From contig JBCAXJ010000003.1 in NCBI GenBank assembly GCA_038534135.1, forward strand, positions 1 through 64,000: 64,000 nucleotides of DNA, in the 5' to 3' direction. Made by a program: the position numbers and the translations under genes. The notes beneath the pieces are model-generated. The model was given only the letters and a program-made list of their open reading frames with translations. It did not search any database and was not told where the DNA came from. This document shows positions 43,513 to 51,458 of this stretch, one piece after another. The stretch is from Thermohalobaculum sp038534135 (GTDB taxonomy: Bacteria > Pseudomonadota > Alphaproteobacteria > Rhodobacterales > Rhodobacteraceae). Numbering within the stretch: position 1 is the stretch's first letter; every line of letters starts with the position of its first letter.

Positions 43513-43752
43513 ACTGCTGCTGGCATCACGATCAATGACATGACGATCGAGGTCGCCGGGGATCTGGATCTCCACACCTTTCTGGGTCTGAAGGACGGCA
43601 ATGCCGGGTTTGGCGACATCAAGGTCAGCGTCAAACTGGACAGCGACGCCGGTCCCGAAGCCCTGCAAGCCCTGCACGACAAGGTGACCAGCACGTCGCT
43701 GGTCGGACATACGCTCAGCCGGGCGGTGCCGGTCGCTATCGAAATGACTTAA
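43513..43752 (+). pseudogene. Detached 3' half-copy of osmC
   Basis: These 240 bases align without gaps to the last 80 codons of the intact osmC at 41861-42100 at about 90% identity, counted by eye. About 18 of 22 changed codons are synonymous. The copy lacks the N-terminal half, including the active Cys. It has no ATG; only a GTG at 43492, in unrelated leader sequence, could start it. It looks like the remnant of a second osmC paralogue whose 5' part was lost or replaced, since the changes are those of a gene that had been under selection. Confidence 0.85.
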
Positions 43753-43828
43753 GACAATCGGAACAAACCGATGCGCGCCGCTGCGGAACGGATGCCCCGC
43801 AGCAGTGCTGGCTTCAAGTTTCGCCGTC

Positions 43829-45022
43829 TCAGGCAGCCAGTAGCCCGGTCGCGACAAGGGCGTCGTACGTCTCGGGGTATGTGAACTTCTGGGTGTCGTT
43901 GAAGTCGTTCGCACCGATCTCCTGACCCATCTTGAGCCGGTGGGCCAGCATCGGAAGGACCTTGGCGAGCGCCTCAGCGTGCTGATTGTTCACAAAGAAG
44001 CCGTGGTCAAGCCAGTCATTGTAGCGTCCAGCAACTTCGGCCCGCCGCTTGCTGGTCTTCACGTTGCCCTTCTTGTCGAAGAACGCGAAGTCATCCTTTG
44101 CCTTCACGCCTCTCCCCGGGTTTCGCGCGATTGCGTAAGCTTCGATGGTCTGCCGCGTCGACATCACGTAGTTGGCTGAAAACTGGCTTCCGTGATCGCT
44201 CAGGAACTCCTGTGCCATCGAGATCCCGATCTTGCCCATGTTCGAGCCCTTGTTTTCGAGGTTGTACTTGGTGCCGCTGTTATGACCGCCTGGCATCACG
44301 ACGATCTCGTAGTTTGGTGTCTTGTTTTGCGTCGGCAGCGTCGACTGGAATCCCCAGTCCTTCGAGACGACACCAGCAGTCGTCCCGGCCATGTTCGCCG
44401 CGACGGTCGCCTTGAAGTTCTGAACCACAGGCGGCAGCTTGTGAATGTCGACCGGGAAGCTGTATTTCCGGAAACCGGCGTCGAAATGATAGGTCTGATT
44501 GTATTCGTTGGCGCCGCCCGACCCCTTGACCGGATCGAACACGAACATGTTCACGACCAGATTCGGGATCCGCGGCTTCAATACGGCGTCGATGAAGTAT
44601 GCGGCGACAACGGCATTCACCGAACCGCGGCTGAACCCGCAAAGATTGATCGTCTTCACCGGCTTCTTCATAAGAGCTGCCGGGGATCCGCAATGATACC
44701 AGAGCCACTCGAAGGACTTCTTGATCATCATGTTGGCGCCCTTTCCGGTCGCCTGGCTTCCAACGTTGCTCTTGACCTCGACGTCCTTGTCCGGACCGGC
44801 ATGGACCTTGTTGCCCTTGGCGTTGCGATAGAACGTGCCGTTGCCGTTCATCTCGTAAACCAAGGTGTTCGAGTTGTGTCCGCCCGGACCGTCGTAACCA
44901 ATGTGCCGGTTGCGGGCGACCTTGCAAAGTTGCGGAACTGCGTGCTTGTGGGCTTTGTAGGCGGTCAGATTGTTGCCGCTGCCACAGAAATAGATCGTGA
45001 GAGTCGTATCAGGATTGGCCAT
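43829..45022 (-). CDS. GFSRG alpha/beta-hydrolase, T6SS lipase-effector-like
   Basis: This 397-residue protein has a nucleophile elbow LCGFSRGSVNAVV with Ser at about 131, an Asp in FVFDPVKGSGG, and a His in VMPGGHNSG, a plausible catalytic triad. The layout (IYFCGSGNN opening, GFSRG, FDPVxG) recalls DUF2235/Tle1-type phospholipase effectors of type VI secretion. No signal peptide and no T6SS genes or immunity gene are evident in the window. The upstream gap is AT-rich and holds an imperfect inverted repeat. Base composition differs from neighbours, suggesting acquisition. Confidence 0.6.
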   Translation of the reverse strand: MANPDTTLTIYFCGSGNNLTAYKAHKHAVPQLCKVARNRHIGYDGPGGHNSNTLVYEMNGNGTFYRNAKGNKVHAGPDKDVEVKSNVGSQATGKGANMMIKKSFEWLWYHCGSPAALMKKPVKTINLCGFSRGSVNAVVAAYFIDAVLKPRIPNLVVNMFVFDPVKGSGGANEYNQTYHFDAGFRKYSFPVDIHKLPPVVQNFKATVAANMAGTTAGVVSKDWGFQSTLPTQNKTPNYEIVVMPGGHNSGTKYNLENKGSNMGKIGISMAQEFLSDHGSQFSANYVMSTRQTIEAYAIARNPGRGVKAKDDFAFFDKKGNVKTSKRRAEVAGRYNDWLDHGFFVNNQHAEALAKVLPMLAHRLKMGQEIGANDFNDTQKFTYPETYDALVATGLLAA

Positions 45023-45031
45023 CTATCTTTT

Positions 45032-45063
45032 CCAATTTGACATTTAACGTGAACGTCAATTGG
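45032..45063. promoter_or_regulatory. Imperfect inverted repeat upstream of lipase-like gene
   Basis: CCAATTTGAC (45032-45041) and GTCAATTGG (45055-45063) are inverted with one extra T in the left arm, around an AT-rich centre containing TTAACGTGAA. It lies 10-41 bases before the start codon, where an operator or promoter would sit. Confidence 0.35.
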
Positions 45064-45198
45064 GAGATTGTCATGAAAGTGTCAACACGTCGGTGCCGGC
45101 AAAGTTAACGTTCTTTGTGATGACGTTGCGTCAGCCCTGAGAATCGGCAGTCGAGCGTCTGTTCAGCCTGAGTTCCAACGGTTCAGCCCGTTTCGGGC

Positions 45199-46278
45199 TT
45201 AGACGATCCGCACCGGCTGGCGCTTTCGCCCCCACGTCCCCGGCGGCCCGTCAAACACTCCTGGAAACGGCGTGTTGCAGATCGTGCAATGCCCTTGGTC
45301 CGTCAAACGCCAGTCCGAAAGCTGGTGCCAATCGCGCCCGATCACCTTCGCCCCGCAGCCCGAGCAGTACGACGATTGCGCCTCGGCGTGATGGACATTG
45401 CCGATATAGACGTGGTTCAGGCCGACCTCGCGTGCGACCGACCGTGCCCTCAGCAATGTCTCGGCAGGCGTCCGCGTCTTGTCCAGCATCCGGTAGTCCG
45501 GGTGGAACGCCGTGAAATGAACCGGCACGTCCGGGGTGAGCCGCGACCCGACCCACTCGGACAGCTCCCGGATCTCGGCGGCGCCGTCGTTCTCGTCCGG
45601 GATCAGCAGCGTCGTGATCTCGACCCACACATCGGTCCGGTGCACCAGGTATTCCAGCGTCTCCAGAACCGGGGTCAGATGTGCGCCGGTCAGCTTGTGA
45701 TAGAACCGCTCGGTAAACGCCTTCAGATCAACGTTCGCCGCGTCCATGTGCTCGAAGAACTCGGCCCGCGGTTCATCGCAGATATACCCCGCCGTCACGG
45801 CGACCGACTTCACGCCCCGCGCGCGGCAGGCCTTGGCCGTATCGACCGCGTACTCCAGAAAGATCACCGGATCGTTGTAGGTATAGGCGACCGACCGCGC
45901 GCCCGCGTTGACCGCCGCATTGGCCAGCGCATCAGGCGATGCCTGCGCCATCAGCTTGTCCATTTCGCGGCTCTTGGACATGTCGTGGTTCTGACAGAAC
46001 TTGCAGGTCAGGTTGCAGCCCGCCGTCCCGAAGGACAGCACCGGTGTGCCCGGCAGAAAATGGTTCAGCGGCTTCTTCTCGATCGGATCGATGCAGAACC
46101 CCGAGGACCGGCCATAGGAGGTCAGGACGATCTCGTCGTCCTGCCGCGCGCGCACGAAACACAGGCCCCGTTGCCCCTCGCGCAGGCGGCAGAAGCGCGG
46201 ACAGACCTGGCACTCGATCCGGCCATCGTCCAGCGCCTGCCAGTAGCGCCCGGGCACGGTTCCCAAGATCTGGTCCAT
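45199..46278 (-). CDS. amrS: AmmeMemoRadiSam-system radical SAM enzyme
   Basis: This radical S-adenosylmethionine protein is homologous to AmrS/PflA-like enzymes. The cluster motif is AGCNLTCKFCQNHDMS (CxxxCxxC). An extra N-terminal Cys set (CQVCPRFCRL...GLCFVR) and C-terminal pairs (CSGCGAKVIG and CTICNTPF) suggest additional metal sites. ATG at 46278 follows AGGAGG at seven bases; the upstream extension lacks one. At 359 residues it is typical. It is divergent from a Memo-AMMECR1 fusion gene, which completes the three-component set named after these proteins. The product of the reaction is unknown to me. Confidence 0.9.
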   Translation of the reverse strand: MDQILGTVPGRYWQALDDGRIECQVCPRFCRLREGQRGLCFVRARQDDEIVLTSYGRSSGFCIDPIEKKPLNHFLPGTPVLSFGTAGCNLTCKFCQNHDMSKSREMDKLMAQASPDALANAAVNAGARSVAYTYNDPVIFLEYAVDTAKACRARGVKSVAVTAGYICDEPRAEFFEHMDAANVDLKAFTERFYHKLTGAHLTPVLETLEYLVHRTDVWVEITTLLIPDENDGAAEIRELSEWVGSRLTPDVPVHFTAFHPDYRMLDKTRTPAETLLRARSVAREVGLNHVYIGNVHHAEAQSSYCSGCGAKVIGRDWHQLSDWRLTDQGHCTICNTPFPGVFDGPPGTWGRKRQPVRIV

Positions 46279-46373
46279 ATGGAAGCCTCCTGGCGGCAAC
46301 CTCGTGTTTGCAACTCGCATCATAGCAGCACATGATTGCGGTCGCACAAACAGAAGCCACGAAGCGAGGCGAG

Positions 46374-47738
46374 ATGTCCGTTCACCAGCCGGTCGTCGCC
46401 GGCAGTTTCTATCCCGCTGATCCCTCTGTTCTCGGGCAGGCCGTGCAGGCGTTGATGGACAAGGCGCCTCAACTCGACGTGCCACCGGCCAAGGCGGTTG
46501 TGCTGCCGCATGCGGGCTATCGGTTCTCGGGCGCCGTCGCGGCGGCGGGTGTCTCGGTGATCGGGCGCAAGATACAGCGCGTCGTCGTGCTGGGCCCGTC
46601 GCACCGTCATGCCTTCAAGGGCGTGGCCCTGCCCGACGCTCAGGCACTGGCAACACCGATGGGCGAGGTGCCGGTCGAAGCATCCTCGGTTGCTCAGTTG
46701 TTGCAGCACCCGGACGTGAACGTGGTGCCAGAGGCCTTCGCGCAAGAACACGCGATCGAGGTCGAATTGCCGTTCCTGCAGCACCGCTTGTCTGGCTTCA
46801 CACTGGTTCCGCTGGTCGTCGGAGACATCGCGACGGACCGGCTGGCCGAGATCCTGACCGAGGTTTGGGGCGGTGGCGAGACACTGATCGTCATCTCAAC
46901 CGACCTGACGCACTTTCTGACAGGCGACGAGGCATCGCGCATCGACCTATCAACGGCTCAGGCGGTCGAGAAACTGGACGGATCCGGCATCGGCGCACAA
47001 CAGGCATGTGGGCACCGGCCCCTGGCGGCCTTCCTCAAGGTGGCGGGCGCGAAGGGGATGCGGCTGACCCGGCTGGCGCTGACCCATTCGGGACAGATCA
47101 CCGGCGACACGGATCGCGTGGTCGGTTACGGCGCCTGGATGGCACATGATGCGTTGATAGCTCGGCTGGCACCGCCGCACCGGGCCGAGGCGTTGTCCAT
47201 CGCCGCCAAGGCCTTGATCAGCCGCGCCCGCAACGGCAAAGCCCCGGTGATCAATCTCGACAGCTTCCCGGTGCCATTGCGCTCGGTCGCGCCCGCCTTC
47301 GTGACCCTGACGCTCGACGACCGGCTGCGCGGGTGCATCGGATCGCTGACCGCACACCAGCCACTCGCGCAGGACATCCTGACCAACGCAGTCAAGGCCG
47401 GGTTCGAGGACCCGCGCTTTAAACCGGTCACCGAAGACGAGGTGCGCGCAGCCGAGATCGAGGTCGCCGTGCTGTCGCATCCGGCTCCGATGGCGTTCAC
47501 CTCGCAGGACGACCTGTTTTCACAACTCGTGCCCGGTCGCGACGGGTTGATCCTGCAATCCGGCCGCAACAGGGGGACCTTCCTGCCAAAGGTCTGGGAA
47601 TCGCTCGAGACGCCCGAAACGTTCTTCTGTGGGCTGAAGGTCAAGGCCGGGTTGCCACGCGATCACTGGTCACCGGATGTGCGTGTGCTCAGATATGTCA
47701 CCGAGGCGTTCAAGGGTCGGATTGGCGCCTCGGCATGA
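46374..47738 (+). CDS. Memo (AmmeMemoRadiSam B) - AMMECR1 (A) fusion protein
   Basis: The N-terminal ~265 residues are a MEMO1-like domain: VVAGSFYPADP at the start, VLPHAGYRFSGAVAA, VVLGPSHRH, EHAIEVELPFLQ, and STDLTHFL. These His and Asp/Cys residues resemble an extradiol-dioxygenase-type metal pocket. The C-terminal ~180 residues are AMMECR1: VTLTLDDRLRGCIGSL with the conserved RGCIG, and GRDGLILQSGRNRGTFLPKVW. ATG at 46374 is preferred because the Memo homology begins there; an ATG at 46332 lies upstream. It is divergent from amrS. The fusion implies these two domains work together. Confidence 0.9.
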   Translation: MSVHQPVVAGSFYPADPSVLGQAVQALMDKAPQLDVPPAKAVVLPHAGYRFSGAVAAAGVSVIGRKIQRVVVLGPSHRHAFKGVALPDAQALATPMGEVPVEASSVAQLLQHPDVNVVPEAFAQEHAIEVELPFLQHRLSGFTLVPLVVGDIATDRLAEILTEVWGGGETLIVISTDLTHFLTGDEASRIDLSTAQAVEKLDGSGIGAQQACGHRPLAAFLKVAGAKGMRLTRLALTHSGQITGDTDRVVGYGAWMAHDALIARLAPPHRAEALSIAAKALISRARNGKAPVINLDSFPVPLRSVAPAFVTLTLDDRLRGCIGSLTAHQPLAQDILTNAVKAGFEDPRFKPVTEDEVRAAEIEVAVLSHPAPMAFTSQDDLFSQLVPGRDGLILQSGRNRGTFLPKVWESLETPETFFCGLKVKAGLPRDHWSPDVRVLRYVTEAFKGRIGASA

Positions 47739-47923
47739 TCTGACGGGTGTCGCGCCGACGCCGGAGCGCAGTCAGGCGCGACGTATCGCCGAACCCGCAG
47801 ATATCCGCTTAACGGACAATTACGTGAAGAAAGTCACGCGCCAGTTCATGGGAATTCAGCGGTCGATATCGACATCCCCGGATGCTCCGAAGTGATCAAT
47901 TCGCACACCTGACCGTATTGGCC

Positions 47924-48883
47924 TCAGGCCGAACACCTTGCTCCGCCAAGAACGCAGAATTTGGCGCAATGCGGATGGTTCAGCGCCACCGGGCGCGCCG
48001 CCTCGGCCAGTGTCTCGCCCAGCTCGAACTGCCGGTCATAGGCCAGCAGGGTGCAGGCCAGCACCGTCGGGCCGGCAGCGCCCTTGCGATGCACCACCAT
48101 GCGCGCGTTCGAGCACATCACAGAGTCCGGCGACTTCCCCAGAATACCCCAGCAGGCCGTCGTGATCTCGGGCACCTCGGCGGTTTCGTCCATCTCCGGG
48201 AAGATCACCATCGCCGCGGGGTCGTTCGTGTCGATGTCGAAGCCCTCGCCGCCGAACAGTGCGGCAAACCCTGCGCGGGCCGTGTCCTCGTCCTCGTCCC
48301 ACAGTGACCGGCCAGCAGCACTCATGCGGATACCGGCATCGCGCAGCCAGCGCATCCCCTGCAACGTAACCTTGAAGGTTCCCGCGCCGCGCTGCGCGTC
48401 GTGCTTGTCGGCGCTGTAGTGATCGATCGAAACGCGCAGCGTCAGCCGGTCGCCGAAATCATTTACCAGGGATTTCAGCTCCTTACGCACGGATGGCCGC
48501 ATCATCGGGCGCATTGCGTTGGTCAGGATCAACACGTCGAACCCGCGTTCCAGCGCAACCCGGGCCATCGCGCCCATCTCTGGGTTCATGAACGGTTCGC
48601 CACCGGTGAAGCCGATCTCGCGCGTGCCCAGACCGGTGTCCCGGATCTCGTCCAGATACCGCACCACCTCGGCCTCGGTCAGGTAGACCAGATCATCATT
48701 GGTCGGGCTCGACAGGATATAACAATTTGCGCATTCGATATTGCAGAGCGTGCCGGTGTTGAACCACAGCGTCTCGAGCGACCTCAGCGCGACCTTGGCG
48801 CGCGCGTCGCCGGTGGCCGTAACCTCCGGATCCGAAAATTTTGCAACAGTTTTCCCGGCGGCCAAGCCGTTGTGATCGTTCAT
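47924..48883 (-). CDS. Radical SAM protein with extra C-terminal cysteines
   Basis: The radical SAM core has the cluster motif CNIECANCYIL (CxxxCxxC), the GEPFMNPEM glycine-rich SAM-binding strand, and SIDHYSADKHD. Later Cys residues in TACWGILG, VMCSNARM, LACTLLAY and the C-terminal HPHCAKFCVLGGARCSA suggest auxiliary iron-sulfur sites, as in SPASM/Twitch-type enzymes. At 319 residues it is compact. ATG at 48883 follows AGGGA. It lies downstream of the aminotransferase gene, separated by a terminator. The substrate is unknown. Confidence 0.82.
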   Translation of the reverse strand: MNDHNGLAAGKTVAKFSDPEVTATGDARAKVALRSLETLWFNTGTLCNIECANCYILSSPTNDDLVYLTEAEVVRYLDEIRDTGLGTREIGFTGGEPFMNPEMGAMARVALERGFDVLILTNAMRPMMRPSVRKELKSLVNDFGDRLTLRVSIDHYSADKHDAQRGAGTFKVTLQGMRWLRDAGIRMSAAGRSLWDEDEDTARAGFAALFGGEGFDIDTNDPAAMVIFPEMDETAEVPEITTACWGILGKSPDSVMCSNARMVVHRKGAAGPTVLACTLLAYDRQFELGETLAEAARPVALNHPHCAKFCVLGGARCSA

Positions 48884-48956
48884 GGAAGGTCCCTGCAACA
48901 CGTGCGCCACCGTTGCACGTGGCACGCCCAGACTGTCAATCCAGATAGGCGGACCT

Positions 48957-48986
48957 GAAGAAAAAGTGACCGCCCCGAGGGGCGGC
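48957..48986 (-). terminator. Intrinsic terminator after the glyoxylate aminotransferase gene
   Basis: CCGCCCC (48970-48976) and GGGGCGG (48979-48985) form a perfect 7-bp stem with a 2-base loop. On the minus strand it is followed by CACTTTTTCTTC. It lies between the aminotransferase stop and the radical SAM gene, so it could attenuate the latter. Confidence 0.7.
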
Positions 48987-49019
48987 CTTAAGGTGTCCCA
49001 ACGTGTGGGAGGGGTAAAC

Positions 49020-50210
49020 CTATTCGGCGGCAATCCGAACGGCTGCGGCTGGCTGGCCATAGGCGCGAACCGCCGCGCCGACGCCTGCGCCGGGCTCGAA
49101 CGGGATGCCGACGTCGTACATCGCAAGCTCGACGCCACCCAGCGCCTGCATCACCATGACCTCGTTTAGATAGCCCAGGTGACCGATGCGGAAGACCTTG
49201 CCCGCGACCTTGGTCAGCCCGGCACCCAGGGAAAGATTGTACTTGTGATAGGCAGTCTTGATCACGTCGTTGGCGTCAAAGCCTTCCGGCACAAGGATCG
49301 CTGTGACAGTGTCCGAGTGCCACTGCGGTGCCTGAGCACAGTTTTGCAGACCCCAGGCGTCAACCGCGGCGCGCACGCCCGATGCCAGGCGGTTATGACG
49401 CGCGAAGACGTTGTCCAGGCCTTCCTCCAGCAACATGTCCAGCGAGGCGCGCAGACCGCGCAGCAACGTGGTCGCCGGCGTGTACGGGAAGTAGCCCTGC
49501 GCGTTGGTCTTCACCATGTCATCATAGTCGAAGAAGCAGACCGGCATCGTCGAGGTTTTCTTCGCTTCCATGGCTTTCTGGCTGACGCCGACAATGGCAA
49601 GACCCGTCGGCAGCATGAAGCCCTTCTGCGAGCCGGAGACGGCGACGTCGACGCCCCAGTCGTCCATCCGGAATTCGAGCGAGCCGATCGACGACACACC
49701 GTCGACGAACAGCATCGCCGGGTGGCCGAGATCGTCCAGAATGTCGCGCACGCCCTTGACGTCCGAGGTCACGCCCGTCGCTGTCTCGTTGTGCGTAACC
49801 AGCACGGCCTTGATCTTATGCGTCTTGTCGGCTTCCAGCTTGGCCCGGTAGTCCGCCAGCGGCACGCCCTGGCCCCAGGGAACCTGGATCGCTTCGACCT
49901 CAAGGCCGAAGCGTTCGCACATGTCGACCCACAGGTGCGAGAACTGGCCAAAAACCGATGCCAGCACCGTGTCGCCCGGCGACAGCGTGTTCGCGACCGC
50001 CGACTCCCAGCCGCCCGTACCGGAGCCCGGGAAGATGAACACATGGCCGGTTTCGGTCATGAAGACCTTCTTCAGATCCTCGAAAATCGGCAGCGTGAAC
50101 TCCGGGAAGTCCGGTGCGCGGTGGTCTTCGAGTGCGACATCCATCGCCTGGCGGATCTTGAAGGGCATGTTCGTCGGGCCGGGTACTGCAAGGCCATTGA
50201 AGCCAGTCAT
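49020..50210 (-). CDS. Serine/aspartate-glyoxylate aminotransferase-like enzyme
   Basis: This PLP class V aminotransferase begins AVPGPTNMPFKIRQAM. The PLP Lys lies in SGSQKGFMLPTGLAIV near residue 195, and FVDGVSSIGSLEFRMDDWGVD carries the preceding Asp. At 396 residues it matches serine-glyoxylate aminotransferase (SgaA) and the related aspartate-glyoxylate enzyme BhcA of the beta-hydroxyaspartate cycle. The rest of that cycle (BhcB-D) is not in the window, so I cannot choose between them. ATG at 50210 follows AGAGGA. It lies 43 bases after the ketopantoate-reductase-like gene. Confidence 0.85.
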   Translation of the reverse strand: MTGFNGLAVPGPTNMPFKIRQAMDVALEDHRAPDFPEFTLPIFEDLKKVFMTETGHVFIFPGSGTGGWESAVANTLSPGDTVLASVFGQFSHLWVDMCERFGLEVEAIQVPWGQGVPLADYRAKLEADKTHKIKAVLVTHNETATGVTSDVKGVRDILDDLGHPAMLFVDGVSSIGSLEFRMDDWGVDVAVSGSQKGFMLPTGLAIVGVSQKAMEAKKTSTMPVCFFDYDDMVKTNAQGYFPYTPATTLLRGLRASLDMLLEEGLDNVFARHNRLASGVRAAVDAWGLQNCAQAPQWHSDTVTAILVPEGFDANDVIKTAYHKYNLSLGAGLTKVAGKVFRIGHLGYLNEVMVMQALGGVELAMYDVGIPFEPGAGVGAAVRAYGQPAAAVRIAAE

Positions 50211-50253
50211 GGGTAAGTCCTCTGGTTGGTTATCGTTGTCGAAGAGACGGCGT

Positions 50254-51306
50254 TCAGGCCGCGCGGGTCGAATTCTGTGCGAGCTTTTCGTTGACGATCT
50301 TGACCGTGCGATCGACTTCGAGATGCGGTCGGTCCGCGGCACGGCCGATCAACTGGATCAGCCGGTCAACACGTTCGATCAGCGGCGCGCCGGCCGAGAT
50401 GGCACGGGCTGCCGACGATGGCTTGAGCAAGCTCTCGGCCGCCTTCGCATATTTTTCGAACGGCACCTGATCGGCTGGGTCGGCGCCCAGGTGGCGTGCC
50501 AGATCGTCGACATAGGAGTAGATCGAGCGCGACAGTTCCAGATCCGTGTGCACGGCGTCCCGGATCGGGCGGTTCTCACCAGCCTGAACGCAGCGGTAGT
50601 TGCCGGTCATCAGCATCGACCACTTCGCGAGCGGCACGAACAGCGAGTCGTGCACGCGCAGTTTCACCGGAACGTCTTTTCCGTCGAGTTCGACGGCGGC
50701 GATGTCATCGGCCAGCGTGTTCAGGATTTGGTTGTGAGCCGCGTCCGCAAAGGGCGCAGACTTGAAGTTGGTTGGCAGGCCGACGTGCAAGACGTTCGCG
50801 CCTTCTTCCGGTGGACGGAATGCCTGAGGGTCCGGGCTGCAGAGCGTGACGACGCCGGGCTCGAACCGGTCCCAGACGCGCGGGCGGGCGAACGCCATGT
50901 CCAGATCCATATCGGCGAGGGCCGGAATACGCTTCAGGTAGGGAAGCGGCGGCATGTTCATGATCGACAGGCACGGCACGCGCGCCTCGGCGATCTTGAC
51001 CATCAGCGTCCAGATCTCGTGCACACCGTATTGCGGTTCCTGCATCGCCAGACCGACCATATCGTACTCGGTCGGGTCGACATTGTCGGGCGTCTTTGCA
51101 TCAATCTTGCCCGGCAGGTCGTTGGAGAAAATGCTGCGGTGGGCGTCCTCGCCCTTGAGCTTGATGCGCACCTCGGTGCCTTCGGCGTTGATCAGCGCTG
51201 CCGTGCGGTGGCGGCAGACCAGCGTCACGTCGTGGCCGGCCATGGCCATCTTTGTGCCGAGCAGCGAGCCGTAGGAAGCGCCGAGGATCAGGATCTTGTA
51301 TGGCAT
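50254..51306 (-). CDS. Ketopantoate reductase/opine-dehydrogenase-like NAD(P) oxidoreductase
   Basis: The N-terminal Rossmann segment ILILGASYGSLLGTKMAMAGHDVTLVCR is of the ketopantoate reductase type, and a helical C-terminal domain follows. The catalytic Lys expected in the C-terminal domain may be in PLAKWSMLMTGNYR. At 350 residues it is longer than PanE (about 300) and closer to opine-dehydrogenase-like relatives. I used ATG 51306 because the Rossmann strand starts right there; ATGs at 51345 and 51363 are alternatives. It heads a group with an aminotransferase and a radical SAM gene, and is divergent from a RamB-like regulator. Confidence 0.72.
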   Translation of the reverse strand: MPYKILILGASYGSLLGTKMAMAGHDVTLVCRHRTAALINAEGTEVRIKLKGEDAHRSIFSNDLPGKIDAKTPDNVDPTEYDMVGLAMQEPQYGVHEIWTLMVKIAEARVPCLSIMNMPPLPYLKRIPALADMDLDMAFARPRVWDRFEPGVVTLCSPDPQAFRPPEEGANVLHVGLPTNFKSAPFADAAHNQILNTLADDIAAVELDGKDVPVKLRVHDSLFVPLAKWSMLMTGNYRCVQAGENRPIRDAVHTDLELSRSIYSYVDDLARHLGADPADQVPFEKYAKAAESLLKPSSAARAISAGAPLIERVDRLIQLIGRAADRPHLEVDRTVKIVNEKLAQNSTRAA

Positions 51307-51458
51307 GGCGATTGTCCGCGTCTGGTGAGTCGTTCCCGAGTGCATGCTCAGGTAGGTCTCCATAGCTTATCAGACAGATTGTTGCTCGATCTTTCAGGTT
51401 TCTGTGTTAGTTGTTTACATTACAGATCGTAAGATTTGTAAGAATGTAAGGAAACTGT

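Noticed and set aside
45185..45199. Hairpin AGCCCG-TTT-CGGGCT at the amrS end
   Set aside because: A 6-bp stem with no T-run on the minus strand, so I do not call it a terminator.
47677..47895. Short plus-strand open frame after the Memo-AMMECR1 gene
   Set aside because: It overlaps the end of the real gene in another frame and has no protein-like pattern or ribosome site.
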